In this document: one piece after another, positions 33,690-46,241 of the stretch
Layout: every line of letters starts with the position of its first letter
Position numbering within the stretch: the stretch's first letter is position 1
Source: Emergomyces orientalis
Lineage: Eukaryota; Ascomycota; Eurotiomycetes; Onygenales; Ajellomycetaceae
Direction of reading: 5' to 3'
Assembly: GCA_002110485.1 (NCBI GenBank)
Contig: MOWL01000068.1
Coordinates: 248,001-312,000, forward strand
DNA length: 64,000 bases
Notes under the pieces: model-generated
The model's input: the letters and a program-made list of their open reading frames with translations, nothing else
Database searches by the model: none
Told to the model about the DNA's origin: nothing
Translations under genes and position numbers: made by a program

Positions 33690-36195
33690 ATGGATACCCT
33701 ACATATCCGTCGTAAGGATACCACAAAGGGCCCGCCACTACGGATTCTGTCCCTAGGTATGTTTCGATGCCTCTCTACTTACAATATTGGCCCATATATA
33801 TGGGGACTCGTGGCGAGAAAAGAAAGAAAAAATCAATTTACTGACAATGGAATCTTTTGTGTATAAAATTTATAGATGGCGGTGGCGTTCGTGGATATTC
33901 TATGCTCATCCTCCTCCAGGAACTCATGCACCGCACTTATGTCGAATGCGAAGGTAAAGCCCCCGCCCGCAACCAAATCCCCAAGCCATGCGACCACTTC
34001 GACCTTATCACCGGCACGGGAACCGGTGGGCTCATCGCGCTCATGCTTGGCCGGCTCCGGCTGGACCTGGAGACATGCAAGGATGTATACGTGCGCATGA
34101 CCAGACGAGTCTTCGAGACCGACAAGACCATTGCCGGAATCCCCTATCGATCCACTCTGTTCAAGGCCTCGAAGCTGGAAGAAGCCATCCGCCAGTGCGT
34201 GTGGGAACATACAGTCTCTACAGCTGAGGGGAATGATGGCTCCCCCATGCCTCCAAAACCTATCTTTTTGCATGGCCCGGTGACACGCCCGCAATCCTCC
34301 CACACTGTGCAGAGACGGACCAGCCGGTCTAGTGTTGGCACGTCTGGTGCGTCGCCGGTGAGATCGCGCGGGTCGACGGGGACTTATGGGCCGAGCTGGG
34401 GGAATGCCGATGCCATGCTTTACGATAAGCGGGAACATAGGACGAAGACGTGAGCTCCCCTTCTCTTTCCATGTATATATATTTATATATATTTATATAT
34501 ATATATATATATATGTGCGTGTGAGTGTGAGGGTGTGTGAGTGTGTGAGTACGTATGCATTTCTGACTTCCTATTAGTGCGGTAGCCGCAGTATACAAAG
34601 GGACCCCGTTGAGTGGAACTCCGACTTTGCTACGATCATATGATTCGCGAAAGGAACCCCCACCGGAATTTAACTGCACGATATGGCAAGCTGGACGGGC
34701 AACGGCTGCAACAGGACTCGCATTTAAACCTATTCTAGTGGGACAGCATGTTTTCATTGACGAGGGTGCTGGTAAATATAATCCCGCGCCAATGGTTCTC
34801 GACGAAGCCGCCGTCAACGAATGGCCAGGGAGAGAAGTTGGTCTTTTCGTCAGTGTCGGAACGGGCAAACGACCCCCAGGAACAAACCATATCCAACACG
34901 AGTGGTGGGAGGATGTTTTCGCCGATTCCCTGGGCAATTTTGCGGAAGCACGAAGACGGCTAATTGCGAAGATCGAAGGCTGTGAAAAGACGCATCAGTA
35001 TATGCTCAAGGAACATCTCCGGAAACGCAACGTTCCACTAGAAAATTACGTCCGTCTCAACGTTGAAGTTGGCGTTGGTGAGTTTGGCATGAATGAGTGG
35101 AATCGCCTGGCGGAAATTAGCACGAGCACGCGGACCTATCTCTCCCGGAGCGACGTGCAGAAGATGAACCAGGACGCGGCGGCCAAGCTGGCCAGGATTC
35201 ATTTTATTCATCGTAGAATGGCGGCGAGAGACGGAGGAGGGGACTGGGCCGCCGCTGATTCGAACAGTTTTGAAGAAGGCTTGGAAGATGGGGATGTATT
35301 TCAACGGCAGTATCATCGGCCGGTCCCACCTATCCCGATGTCCATCTCTTCCCCGCAAACCAGCCCGCGTCGCCCTTCACAGCCATCCACCATCGAATTC
35401 CCAGACGCAGTCGAGCTTCCCGGAGAAGACTTCATCCCGTTTTCGTCTGTGAATAATAACAACAACAATTCTAACCCACCACCCATCCCACCCCCGCGCT
35501 ATCCACAAATACACCGCACAACCTCACAAGAAAAATATACAATTCTCACCTCCGACGAATACCCTCATCCCCTCAATTTCAGCCGCAAGGCCCCCGTTGC
35601 GGTCCCGATCCCAACCCCAACCACACCCACCCACCACCAAGCTTCCCCCTTCAACTCCCAAACCCGCCTCAACAACGACCAGCAAAACCAGCAAAACCCC
35701 GGTAGTCGCCCACAAAGCAGCTACAACAACAACAACCCCTCCGCCTCCTCCCCGCGCCTCAGCGCCGAAATGTTCATAAACCCACTACCGCAAGCAGTAA
35801 CAACAACTCGCCCCCAAAGCAGCCACAAAAACCAAAACCACATCCTCCTCTCCCACTCCCCACCCTTAAGCCCACCACCAAACCACCCCCCACCTCCACC
35901 CCCACTACCGCCCAAGACACCTATTCCATACCCAGAAGACGGCTACGGGTATGGCTCCTCTGGCTCTGGTCCTAGTACTAGTTCTGGATACGGACATGGC
36001 CAGGGACATGGGTATGCACCGGCGGTCATGCCGATCCCGCCACGGGCGCCGAATAGGCCGAATAGTAATTATTTTGGGAGTTTGCCGAGCGGTGGTGGTA
36101 GTGGTGGTGGTGTTGGGAAGTTGCCGTATCCGAGTGATGGGCCACCGCCGTTGGTTAATAAGGGGCGGAAGCCGACGTATAGTAGTCGGCGGTGA
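33690..36195 (+). CDS. Patatin-like phospholipase-family protein with altered catalytic site and disordered tail
   Basis: Three exons: 33690-33756, 33876-34449, 34578-36195 (introns 119 and 128 nt), 752 aa. Seen: LRILSLDGGGVRGYS at the oxyanion-hole position (DGGGVRG 23-29, split by intron 1); then DLITGTGTGGLIALMLGRL, where the patatin nucleophile elbow GTSTGG reads GTGTGG (69-74), so residue 71 is Gly where Ser is expected; and VFIDEGAGKYNPAP, where the catalytic D-G-G/A motif reads D275-E-G. Downstream FVSVGTGKRPP and YVRLNVEVG continue the fold to about residue 400. The last 330 residues are Pro/Ser/Asn/Gln-rich and disordered. Family members hydrolyse lipid acyl esters; this copy may be a non-catalytic relative or belong to a fungal subfamily with this change. 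The second intron carries a TA(n)/TG(n) microsatellite. Confidence 0.92.
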
Positions 36196-37800
36196 AAAGG
36201 GGCGTGGGTAAAAACGTTTTAGGGGGTCGCGAATTGGTTGTATAGAGCGAGCTTTTCTTTCTCTTTTTTTTTTTTTTTTTTGTTTTTTGATCCCCGTTGA
36301 TTTTTTCCTTTTATATATATATATATGATGTGATATGATATTATGGGTTTTTGGGTATGGGTATGGGAGGGGTTTCTTTTCATTTTATATAAATATCTGT
36401 GTCTATTTTATTTTTATTTTTATTCTGGGTGGGGGCTCTTTTTTTTTTTTTTTTTTTGGGGGGGGGGGGGGGGGGGGACCTTCATTTGATGTTTATAATT
36501 GGGGGAGGATTTTTGTGGCATGATATGATGTGATGTGAGGTGATGTGATGCACTATAAGGGAATGGAAAATGGCAATTGGAAATGACAGATTATGAGATT
36601 GAGGAGAATATGTACACTTGTTTTGTATTATTATTATTATTATTATTATTTTCTCCTGTCTGTGTATTCATTGCATGATACATATGTATCAATCCCAACA
36701 TGATAAAATGTTTTAATTAGTTATAACTAATAAATATATCGTCTTGATATACTCCGTATAATCGTAGAGTTGTGTAAGTTAACTACAGCCACAGACAACA
36801 GACAGACGGGGGATGTGACTAAGCAGCTTTTTCATCTCTGCAGCAACCCCAGGGTCCCAGGGTCCAGTAACAACAGATGTTTCAAGAAGAACAGAAGAAA
36901 CAAAAAGAGTTGGAAACATCAAACACAGGAGAAGTTTCAGCCAGGAAATTGTTTATTTTTTTTTAACCAGCTTCAAAGTGTGTGTTCACAACTAACTTAA
37001 AACTTTTGCCTGCATACACAGTAAGTTAGCTACCTACGTACATACAACCATTCACACTCACTGAAACAAACTAGTTCTCAGAGAGATTACAGTTAATTAA
37101 ATTGTGTGCTGTGCTTCTCCTTCTCCTTCTCCTATCTTCCTCTTCTTCTTCTTCTTCTACTTCTTCTTCTTCTCCTTTACATTCGACTTCTCTTTCTTCA
37201 ATCTATCCCATCCTATCCCACCAGGTATGTGTACACTGTGTAGAAATAGTTGGCTGACTGGATTGCCAACTTTCGACACCCCTGCCCATGAAATTTGACA
37301 GCGCGCTGACATGCTGACAGGCCGATGATCAACCGCAAATAAATCAATCGCCTTCATAGTCTCATAGATCCCTCCCGCTGCCCTCCGCCCTTTTCTCTGA
37401 CGCATTTTTCTTGAAAAATTGCCCCCTTTTGTTCCCCTTCCAACCTGGCCCCCAATATTCTTTTCCCGCAACCTTGACCTCGAATAAACCCACGACAAAC
37501 CGCCGCAGGACCAAAAACCCCCCCCCCCCCAACGAACATCAAAGAAAAATGGCCTAGACGACGTGCTTACCTATCTCTCTCTCTCTTTCTCTCTTTCTCT
37601 CTCCCGAGCGCATCACCCTCGATTTCACTCCCTTCGCCCGGATTCAAGACAATAATCAATTTAATATCGCTTCTTACCTTCTTACCTCGAGAAACGGAAA
37701 CCCCATATACAGAACCTGGTCGGGCGCGCGATAGATATAATTATCTCCCTCCTCCCAAAATCCACCTCAAGTCGACTGTCGCCTATATATAATATATACC
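36196..37800. other. Intergenic region between patatin-like and NIPA genes
   Basis: No gene. It holds T(18) near 36264-36281, T(19)-G(20) at 36439-36477, an ATT array (about 36628-36652), a TACTCCGTA word (36750-36758), CTT/CTC-rich sequence from 37110 to 37190 and C(13) near 37518-37530. The last 250 bp is CT-rich and probably the NIPA promoter and leader. Confidence 0.6.
36439..36477. repeat. T(19)-G(20) homopolymer junction
   Basis: Nineteen T followed directly by twenty G, downstream of the patatin-like gene stop. Such a long G run could fold as a G-quadruplex and is prone to length error in sequencing and assembly. Confidence 0.9.
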
Positions 37801-40670
37801 ATGCTTGGCCCCGCCGATGCTCATTCAATTTATGCCCGGTCTGGAGGCGGTGCTCTGGGGTCTCCAGAGGGTAGACCACCCGCTTTCAAGGCTATTGGTA
37901 TCTCTCTCGCTGTCGGTTCGGGGCTCTTTATTGGTGTCTCCTTTGTGCTGAAGAAGGTCGGCCTGCTCAAGGCGAATGCTAGGTATAATGAGAACCCTGG
38001 AGAGGGGATGGGGTATTTGAAAGTGTGGTGGTGGTGGGCGGGAATGACATTGTGAGTATTTTTCTCTCTTGTTATACAAACGCAAACCCCAATATATAAG
38101 AAGAAAAAAAAAAAAAAAAAAACTGATCGAAAATGAAGAATGATCATCGGAGAAATATTCAATTTCGTCGCGTACGCCTTTGTCGACGCAATTTTAGTGA
38201 CTCCCCTAGGCGCCCTCGCCGTCGTCGTCACCACCATCCTTTCCGCCATATTTCTCAAGGAACGCCTGAGTTTCGTGGGTAAAGTGGGCTGTTTCAATTG
38301 CATCATTGGCTCCGTTATCATCGCAATGAATGCCCCATCTCAGTCGTCCGTCGCTACTATTCAGGACATGCAACGTTTCGTCATCACCCCAGGCTTCCTC
38401 ACTTGGGCTGGTCTCATCATTGTGGGATGTACGTTTATTGCTCTCTGGGCCGGGCCCCGGTATGGCAATAAGAGCATGTTTGTCTACATCAGCATCTGCA
38501 GTCTCGTTGGTGGGCTGAGCGTCGTCGCTACTCAGGGTTTGGGCGCGGCTATAATATCTCAGATCCAGGGGATTTCGCAATTTAAGGAGTGGTTTCTATA
38601 TGTTTTGTTGGTTTTTGTTATTGCGACATTGTTGACTGAGATTATTTATTTAAATGTGAGTTTATGAACCCCCCACCCCCCAACTAAAACCCCTCAAATC
38701 AAATCTAATCAGGAACAAATTTCTGATTTATCCCGCAGAAAGCGTTGAATATTTTTAATGCGGCGTTGGTTACCCCTACATACTATGTCTTTTTTACGAG
38801 TGCCACGATCATTACGTCTGCAATTCTGTTTCAGGGATTCAAGGGGACTGCAATTAGCATTACTACCATTGTCATGGGTTTTCTTCAGATTTGTTCTGGC
38901 GTTGTCTTATTACAGCTCTCGAAATCCGCCAAGGACGTTCCGGATGCTGCTATTTTCAAAGGAGATTTGGATCAGGTGCGAGAAGTTGCTGAGCAGGAGC
39001 AGCCAGAAACGGAACCAAAGGCCGACGCTATTCGTGGCACAGCTGCTATTATTCGTCGGATATCGGGTGCAAGACAGAAGATGGAAGAAGAGGAGGCTAG
39101 GAGATATTACGAGGAGAGGAGACTTGATGAGTTGGAACCGCCGCGGGAAGGGGAAGTGATCGAATGGGACGGACTACGGCGACGTAGGACTATTATCGGA
39201 GAGAGCCCTCTAAGCACCCCATCACGCCGGACAACGAACCGCCATCCGCCTCTGGGAATGTCGAAATTCCCTGATTTTGTGGATGACGAGCTTCCCCACC
39301 ACAGACCGAGCACGAAAGGAAGTAGTAAGAGTTCGCTCTTTGCTCGCAGCCGTACGTCTAGTGGGTTACATCCACATTGGAGACCGAACCATTCCTCCCA
39401 AGGGATGCACGACCCGATGCCACCTGTGCTAACGACGATCACGAGTGAAACGGACGAAAACAATGGTTCACGTTCTGGTACTGCTGGGGGCCAGCCTTCC
39501 GGCTCCCTTGGAGAAGCCTTTCAACATAACCATGAACATCGCCGGAACCGCAGCGGGACTGTGCAGACGGTTCAATGGGCAACTAGTGTCAAATCCGCTG
39601 GCTCTTCCAACCCACAATCTCCTCCCCGTAGCAGTACTTCTCCGTCACATCCTCCGCACCATGGCCCTCGCCGCCAGTTCTCATTCCGTAATTTTTTCAA
39701 TCGACGAATGTCTAATGAGCCACCGCACAATGGCGGTGTTGGCGGCGGCGGTGGTATGTCAGAACATCCTACCTCACCAGGAAACCGACTTTTTGGATTT
39801 GGTCACCTTTCGTCTCGAAATCATCAAAATGAGCAAAAGCGTGGCATGATGAGAGACGGCACTGAGGAAGAAACCCTTGGCCTTGTGAAAGGGGATAATC
39901 CCCAGGCAAAAGGGCAGCCGCAAGCCCACGACTCTTCACCAACACCCACACCCACGACTCCAACATTTGACAAGGAAGCAATTGAAAACGACATGCTCCG
40001 GGCGAGCGATCAACAGCGCCCAAAACGATCGTCGTCAACGTCAAGTGTTGCTTCCACAGAATCAAGTACTGAATATAAACCACACCACACGCGAGTGCCC
40101 TCACACGACAGAGAAGAGGAGGCTGCGGTTTCTTCAAGATACCCGAACCCCCACCACCGCCGCTCCACCCCTCCCCCTCCGCAACCACCAAAATACGACG
40201 AGGTAATCACAGATAACAAACGACTCTCATCACCCCAATCCCACTCCGTCCCACAACTTCCCTCCCACTCAACAGGCTTGTCAACATCAGCCACAATGAC
40301 ACCGACACGGCAACAACGCCTCCAACACTACCACCCGCTCCCCTCCCTCCCCACTGAATCGCACTCTAAGCACCCATACACTTTCCCAAACACCCCAGAA
40401 AGCGCTCTATCCTCCTCACCCTGGTCCCGTGGACCAACCGCACCAACTTCGACGCTCCCTCCTCCGCCACAGATCCCTCTACCAGCATCATCTGCCACGT
40501 CTCTCGCGTCAGCTTCAAGCCTGAGCGCGGAAAATGAGACGAGGGAGAGACGGGAGAGGAGGATACGGCAGGGGCGGAGGGGGTCTAGTGTTGCCGCTGC
40601 AGGAGGTGCTGGGGAGAAAGGGATGAGGCGGGCGCCTAATGATGCTGATGATGATGAGGATGGTAAATGA
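37801..40670 (+). CDS. NIPA-family (DUF803/SLC57-like) magnesium transporter with long cytosolic tail
   Basis: Three exons: 37801-38051, 38139-38655, 38739-40670 (introns 87 and 83 nt), 899 aa. The membrane part covers about residues 28-340 with roughly nine hydrophobic segments: AIGISLAVGSGLFIGVSFVL-KK, WWWWAGMTLMIIGEIFNFVAY, DAILVTPLGALAVV, SAIFLKERL, GCFNCIIGSVIIAMNAP, and YYVFFTSATIITSAILFQGF. This order is the NIPA signature of the drug/metabolite transporter superfamily, linked to Mg2+ transport in animals and to membrane transport in fungi. The remaining 560 residues are an acidic/basic, Ser/Pro/His-rich disordered tail, unusually long. The start at 37801 follows an AT-rich leader and gives a short N-terminus before TM1. 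Intron 1 contains A(19). Confidence 0.93.
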
Positions 40671-43623
40671 TAAATTATAAAGTGATTAGAGAACCGGAAA
40701 CGGGATGGGTCGCCTTTTGTAGGATTAGTGGCAATCGGAAGGTTGGTATTGTTGCCCCTATTTTATTTTATTTTTAACTTTTATTGTTTAAAGTTTTGAG
40801 ATGATATATACCTTAGTAAGCTTTTTCCTTTCTTTTTCAAGCATTGTTTTCTGTATATATTCCCTGGCTTCTCGTGAAGGGTGGGTTTGCATACACATAG
40901 AAGGGCGGATGAGTTGGGTTAATTTTGCATGTTCTGTTACAATTTATTTATATTTATATATATATATATTTTTTTTCATTTTAGAAGAGAGGGGCAGAAT
41001 GATAAATATATGTTCTCAAGTGTTAATATTTTCTGCATGATCAGAATATCTACACTTATAGAGATGCAGGCATCTAACCACTCGACCAAAAAGATCACAC
41101 AACAGTAATAGCCACCGCTATTACGGGCACCCGAACTCTATATATAGTTAAACCCCTCGGGGAATGCCAGGCATGGCATGCCTGTGGCATGACAAATTAT
41201 GTATATAATATATAAGCATCTGTTATTATTATGCATTGAATAGAGAGAGATCTTCTTTTTTTTAATCATTCATTCTTGAATTTTTGAATGTTGAGTTCTC
41301 CGCTGATTTTTTAGTTAAGTTGATCAGAAAATATAACTTTTCAAGTAAACTGATCAAAAAGATTTTAAAAATAAGATATTCATTTTTGTATGTGTGTGTG
41401 TGTGTGTGTGTTAAAAGTTTTCTGTCTTGAAACTGACTATTATCTGCTCTGATAATATTCTTCATCAGAAACCTCAAAGAAAGCTCAGATCTGTCAAAGT
41501 TAGCTAGCTAAAATTAAAATAACTGAATGTTTTCTTGAAGCCAAGAGACAAGCGGATAAAGGAAAAAAGCAAAAGTCAAAACAAAAAAAGAAAACAAAAG
41601 AAAAGCTTAGTTTTCAGCAATGTTTCTCTCTTCGTGTAATATGATATAAAAACAAAATAAAATGAAATGAACAGGGGGATAGACATAGATTGCATATGTT
41701 ATTCTATCATAAATACATACAGTAACATACATAATCTTTACACAACAAAGAATTTCAAACTGAACTGTTGAGAATGTGAACACAATCACTGTCTCAATAA
41801 CAATGACATCAAATCAGATTCACTGCCCCATAGCTACAGTTTAATTGATGTGTGACAATTAACTCATCAGCCCACTGGCAGCTTTTCTACATACAGATAT
41901 GTGATTCACAATACACAGTGAAGATTCAACCCTCATTTCTTTTTTCAGAAAAGTAAAATTTATCAAAAAGGTATCTACTGATTTACTTATCTTTATACAT
42001 CAATGAATGGTTTGCAACATAGCTACATAATCAAAGAATGATAGCAAAAAACCAACTATATTATATAAAAACCATATATAAATAAGCTGAGGGTTATTTT
42101 GGCTAAAAATAGTAAATGTGTCTAATATCACTATCATTATATGTATTTAAAATAGAGAAGAAATAAAAACTCACTTGCATCATCTCATATGTGCACACAC
42201 AGAGCAGGCACATTTATAAAAACAAAAGAACAAAACAAGCAGTAAAAAAAATTATAATATTTAAATTTCCAAGGAGATTCGTGTCATAACAGTCATTAAA
42301 AATAAAAAAGAGTAAAAAAGTTTTTTTTGTTAACGCGGAAAGAATGAAATATAAAAAGGAAAAAAGAAAGGAAAACATAATCAAACAACAAAAAGCCACA
42401 ATTAACAAGTCAAAGATGACAATAAATCATTCATTTTCATAAGATGTTGGGGTTTTTTCTTTTAAATCAAGAGTATAAGAAGAGAGGAAAGGTTAGCAAC
42501 GAAAAATGAAAGAAAAAGATTCAGTTTCACATAGGCCAACACATACGAAACACATAAGATGGTCAGGATGTAATAATAATAAAGCGAAAACCAAAGCAAG
42601 ATAAATAAGCGAACAGAATCTTTAAAAGAAAAGAAGAGGAAAAAAAAATGCAAAAAGAAATAAGTAAAATAGCCTAAATGTTTAAGAGTAGATAAGAAAA
42701 AATATAAAGTAAAATGAAACCGGGTGAGACAGGAAGCCATTGATTGACTGAGTGAGAAGAGTTCTTTTCTCTTTTTCTTTTCTTTCTTTGATTTTTCAGT
42801 TTTTTCACAAGTGGCATTTATAGAAACACACAGTTTACCCTGCCAAGACGCGACCGGGGTAGGTAGGGAGGGAGGGACGGAGGGAGGGATGGGGGAAACA
42901 TCTGAAAACGAGGACCGCAAACGAAGAGATAGAAAGATAAAGAAGGCCGCGTACAAAAAGGGAAAAGGGTAAAAAGGTGAAGGAGTGTAGGACTGCATTC
43001 GGCGAAACCATCATATCCACTCAAAGGAGACTCTCTAGCTGTCCATCGCGGTATCTGGTCAGAGAAGTAGTCTGAGAGAACCTGAACTGAAGGAACCGTG
43101 TTACTCCTCGGGGGATAAGATGGCGTGTGCATTCCGCGTAAACAACACAACTGACAAAAAAAATATTAAAAAAAAAGGAGGGACACAAAACATTTGATCA
43201 TTCGCTGCGTAAAGTGTCGTAATCTTTTTCAAAACGCGTCTCATGATAGAAACCATTGCGGTCAAGTAAAAAGGCGTTTGACTCGTACAAAATAAAGAAA
43301 AAATAAAGGAGAATCATGGCGCTTTGTCTGGTTTCAAAATGAAGTTTTATAAGTGAGAAAGAATGGAGAAAAGAGGACAGATTAGATATCTGCATGGTGA
43401 TGAAGTTTCGTTGAGGGAAGGAAGAAAGAAGAATAAAAAAGGGGAAATTTTATGAGAAGGGGATGCTTTGAAAAATAGGAACTAATTATTTGGTTGGTCG
43501 GTCGGTTCGGTTGGTTGGTGCTTTCCCCCCCCTTCAAGGGAAAGGAGCGAGACTTTTTATATCATCAATGTCTCATCGGAACGTTATCAATCGTAAAGGC
43601 TTCTATAGAGAAGGAAGCGGGAA
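40671..43623. other. A+T-rich convergent intergenic region
   Basis: Spacer between the 3' ends of the NIPA gene and stuA. From about 40,780 to 42,820 the sequence is markedly A+T-rich, with many A-runs on the + strand and a GT run at about 41393-41411. A 178-codon minus strand frame at 42462-42998 is low-complexity Phe/Leu/Ser and is not called; the stuA 3' UTR may extend here. A tRNA A-box-like sequence on the minus strand near 41075-41095 lacks a B box. Confidence 0.55.
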
Positions 43624-45827
43624 CTATCGACGGCGGGAGACAGGGGTCAATTTCACATTCGGCATACCAAGTGGTGTGCCTCCAACAGGTCCACCAATGC
43701 CATCGACTAGCGTTTTCCGACGTTTATGTTCGTAGGTGCTGTCACCATTCTGGGTTTCGGGAAGAGGAGTTTGATCCTGGTCGTCATCGTCGCGCATACG
43801 TTTCCCAGAGCCATTCATTGACGAGTAGGCTGATGGAGCATTTGATGAGGTCGAGTAAGAGTCTCCTGCTGTTCCGTTGGTCGCGGTACCACGTGTATCG
43901 CTCATCACACTGTAAAGATTGCTGGAAGGCGCTGCGGGTCGTGGCGGAGTAGGGTATCCTGGCGTCCATTGTGATTGGTTACCGGTTCGAGGTGTAATCC
44001 TACTATCAGAGCCGTTTGGGTGGGAGGAAGAATCCGTCAACTCAGGGGAAAGGTGAGGGTGCTCGTCAGTGAGATTTCCTGCGCTAGGATTGGTGGTGTA
44101 TGTATATGAGCCACGGTTGGCACTGTAAGAAGTATTTGTGTCGTTGATGTACTCGGGTTCATTGTCATGATCTGCCTCTCCATCACCCGGTCCATGGCTC
44201 ACCTGTCCGTTTCCCTGGCTGTGAGAATATTGGTCAGCCTTGGTTTCACTGGGATTTGGTTCGGCTGGCACTCCCGTCCGTCCTGACGGAGGTCCCATTG
44301 TATTTTTGATATAAGGGTTCGTGGGTATTGTCTGTCCATACCTCGATATATTGCTCTGTTGGGTTATGGCGTGGTGTGGCGCATACTGCGCTTGGGAAGT
44401 TGGGGCTGCAGAATAGTATGATTTGGAGCTGTCATAGCTTGGTTGGTTCTGGTATGACTGCATGTTCTGCAGGTTAGCTCCCGGGGGTGTCGTGGCGGGT
44501 GTTGTTGGCATCGATCTTGCAGTTGTCAAACCCGTGTCAATCGAAAGAGATTGTGAGCCCTGAACGCCAGTTCCCATATTTTGGCCAGGCCATTCATAAG
44601 ATCCACCTTGGTTTCCAATGCCCATCAGACTGGATGCGCTGGTCGGGGGTGTGGGGAATGTGTGAGAACGGTCCAACCCAGGACGAGGATGTCCCGAGTG
44701 GGAGCCCATGGAATGGGAAGGTTGGGACAGGTGGGATGTAAGAGGAGTATGCATTGAATGATGATGATGAAGAGGCGGGGGCTGCCCTCCTTGAGACGAT
44801 CGAGAAGCCTGGCTTGCTTCAAAACGTCTCTGATCGTTTCTCGCCGTGAGAGCGCCACTTCTACTATTAGATGGGTTGGTAGGATGGTATAGTAGCGCTC
44901 CGATATCATGCACAAACAATGGATAGAGATCCTCCGTGATCTTCTCTTTGTTGGCAAATTCTAGGGCTCGTTCAAATGGGATCCTAGTGGCCGAGTCAGC
45001 TGGAACTCTTGGAGAACTTATTAGCCGTAGGATTGAAGTTTATATGTACCAAACGCCCTTGAGATGCATAGGCCCGATTTTCACCACATTGCGGACCTTT
45101 TCGCTTTTCAAAATACCGTCCCGTCTTCCTCTTGTCATACCGGCAACATTGAGTAATTTTGTGCCGTTTATCATGTGATTATCTATGAAATATTTTGTCA
45201 GAAAAGCAAAGGAAACTTGGCCGAATAAAAAATATGTGGATGTATGAACCTTCTCGCCGCGCAACGCAAACACCCTTAGCTTCCACCTGAAAACACAGGC
45301 TTCCCTCGTCTTCCCACAACGTAGCAGTAACCCTCGGTTTCGCACCGGGTGGTGGGATTTGGCCGGTGGTATCAAATGTATGTGGGACATATGGTTGGGC
45401 ATGGCTAACGTGGGCTGGCATATAGGTATGTGGACTTGGAGTTGTTGTGGTCATGGCTAAAGAAACACAGATTAGTTTAGCTCTTAGATTGAGGGGGTAG
45501 TTCTTTTCTTAATGGAGTGAATAAGAGAAAAAAAATCCAAGAGCAAAACTTACCAGGCAAGGGAAGTATTTGGGCAGGTGCATGAGAGGACAGGGCATTT
45601 GTGACTGCCTGAGTAGCCGATTGTGGAGAAGTAACGCCATTCGGATAGCCGTACGAAGGGTAAGATGAACCGGCACTTGAGGGGTATGACGACCCAGGTT
45701 GCAGGACTGGAGGTTGGGAATACTGGTAAGGAGGAATGCCGGATGCGGGGGTGCCGTGTGATGAGTATGGCTGCGCGGACGATAAATGTGATGTATGTAC
45801 ATCCAGGTAAGGCTGTGTTTGATTCAT
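43624..45827 (-). CDS. stuA: StuA, APSES-domain transcription factor
   Basis: Nuclear DNA-binding regulator of conidiophore and hyphal development in ascomycetes. Exons in transcription order: 45827-45554, 45456-45250, 45182-45050, 44983-43624 (introns 97, 67 and 66 nt), 657 aa. Seen: start MNQTQPYLDVH, Gln/Ser/Tyr/Pro-rich N-terminus, then the APSES domain at about 130-238 containing [60 protein letters not shown] and LYPLFVHDIGALLY; C-terminal basic clusters (KRMRDDDD, HKRRK) as likely nuclear signals in a low-complexity tail. The APSES introns fall inside the domain. The ATG at 45827 matches the usual family start, but the frame is open another 138 codons upstream to a possible splice acceptor at 46242. 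The long upstream region suggests complex control, as known for stuA genes with long leaders and upstream frames. Confidence 0.97.
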
Positions 45828-46241
45828 GTTTCCAAGTGTCGTTTGGGTATGGTTATATCCCTCACTCACAGCTCCTCCAGCGAGATAATCCGGCTGGCTA
45901 GTAGATTCTAGGGAATATCGGGAAGGAACCCCACCAGCCCCGTCAGTGGACGAAGGAGGAGGGTTCTTGGCTTCACCCGTTGGGGGGTGAGCAAACGTCG
46001 TATAGCTGGCCACGGAGCTGGCGCTATTAGAGCCAGTCGATATCGACGAATCTTGAGAACCTATTCGACCCGAAGAGGAGGATTGCTGCGCGTGAGGAAG
46101 GGTAAGAGCAGGTAATCTGTCGCTGCCTATCAAGGGTCGTTCCGCAGCGTGATGATTATACCAGGGGATGTCAGTGGGAAGTCGGGTGTGAACCTGGGAG
46201 ATCGACGGCAGCTCCAGCTTTTCGGTATTTGGCCACACGGA
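45828..46241 (-). other. In-frame upstream extension of stuA (long isoform or coding leader)
   Basis: 138 codons continuous with the stuA frame and free of stops, beginning right after a minus strand TTATAG acceptor-like site (AG at 46242-46243). It reads with balanced, protein-like composition (DIPWYNHHAAERPLIG, RLPALTLPHAQQSSSS) but contains no in-frame ATG before the canonical start; the first candidate initiator is GTG. It would need an upstream exon to supply an ATG. Confidence 0.5.

Noticed and set aside
41070..41110. tRNA-like A box (TGGTCGAGTGG) on the minus strand
   Set aside because: No matching B box, T-arm or paired acceptor stem could be found within tRNA distance on that strand.
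42462..42998. 178-codon minus strand frame rich in Phe/Leu/Tyr resembling membrane segments
   Set aside because: Hydrophobicity comes from T-rich sequence in an A+T-rich block; segments lack the charged loop pattern of real membrane proteins.
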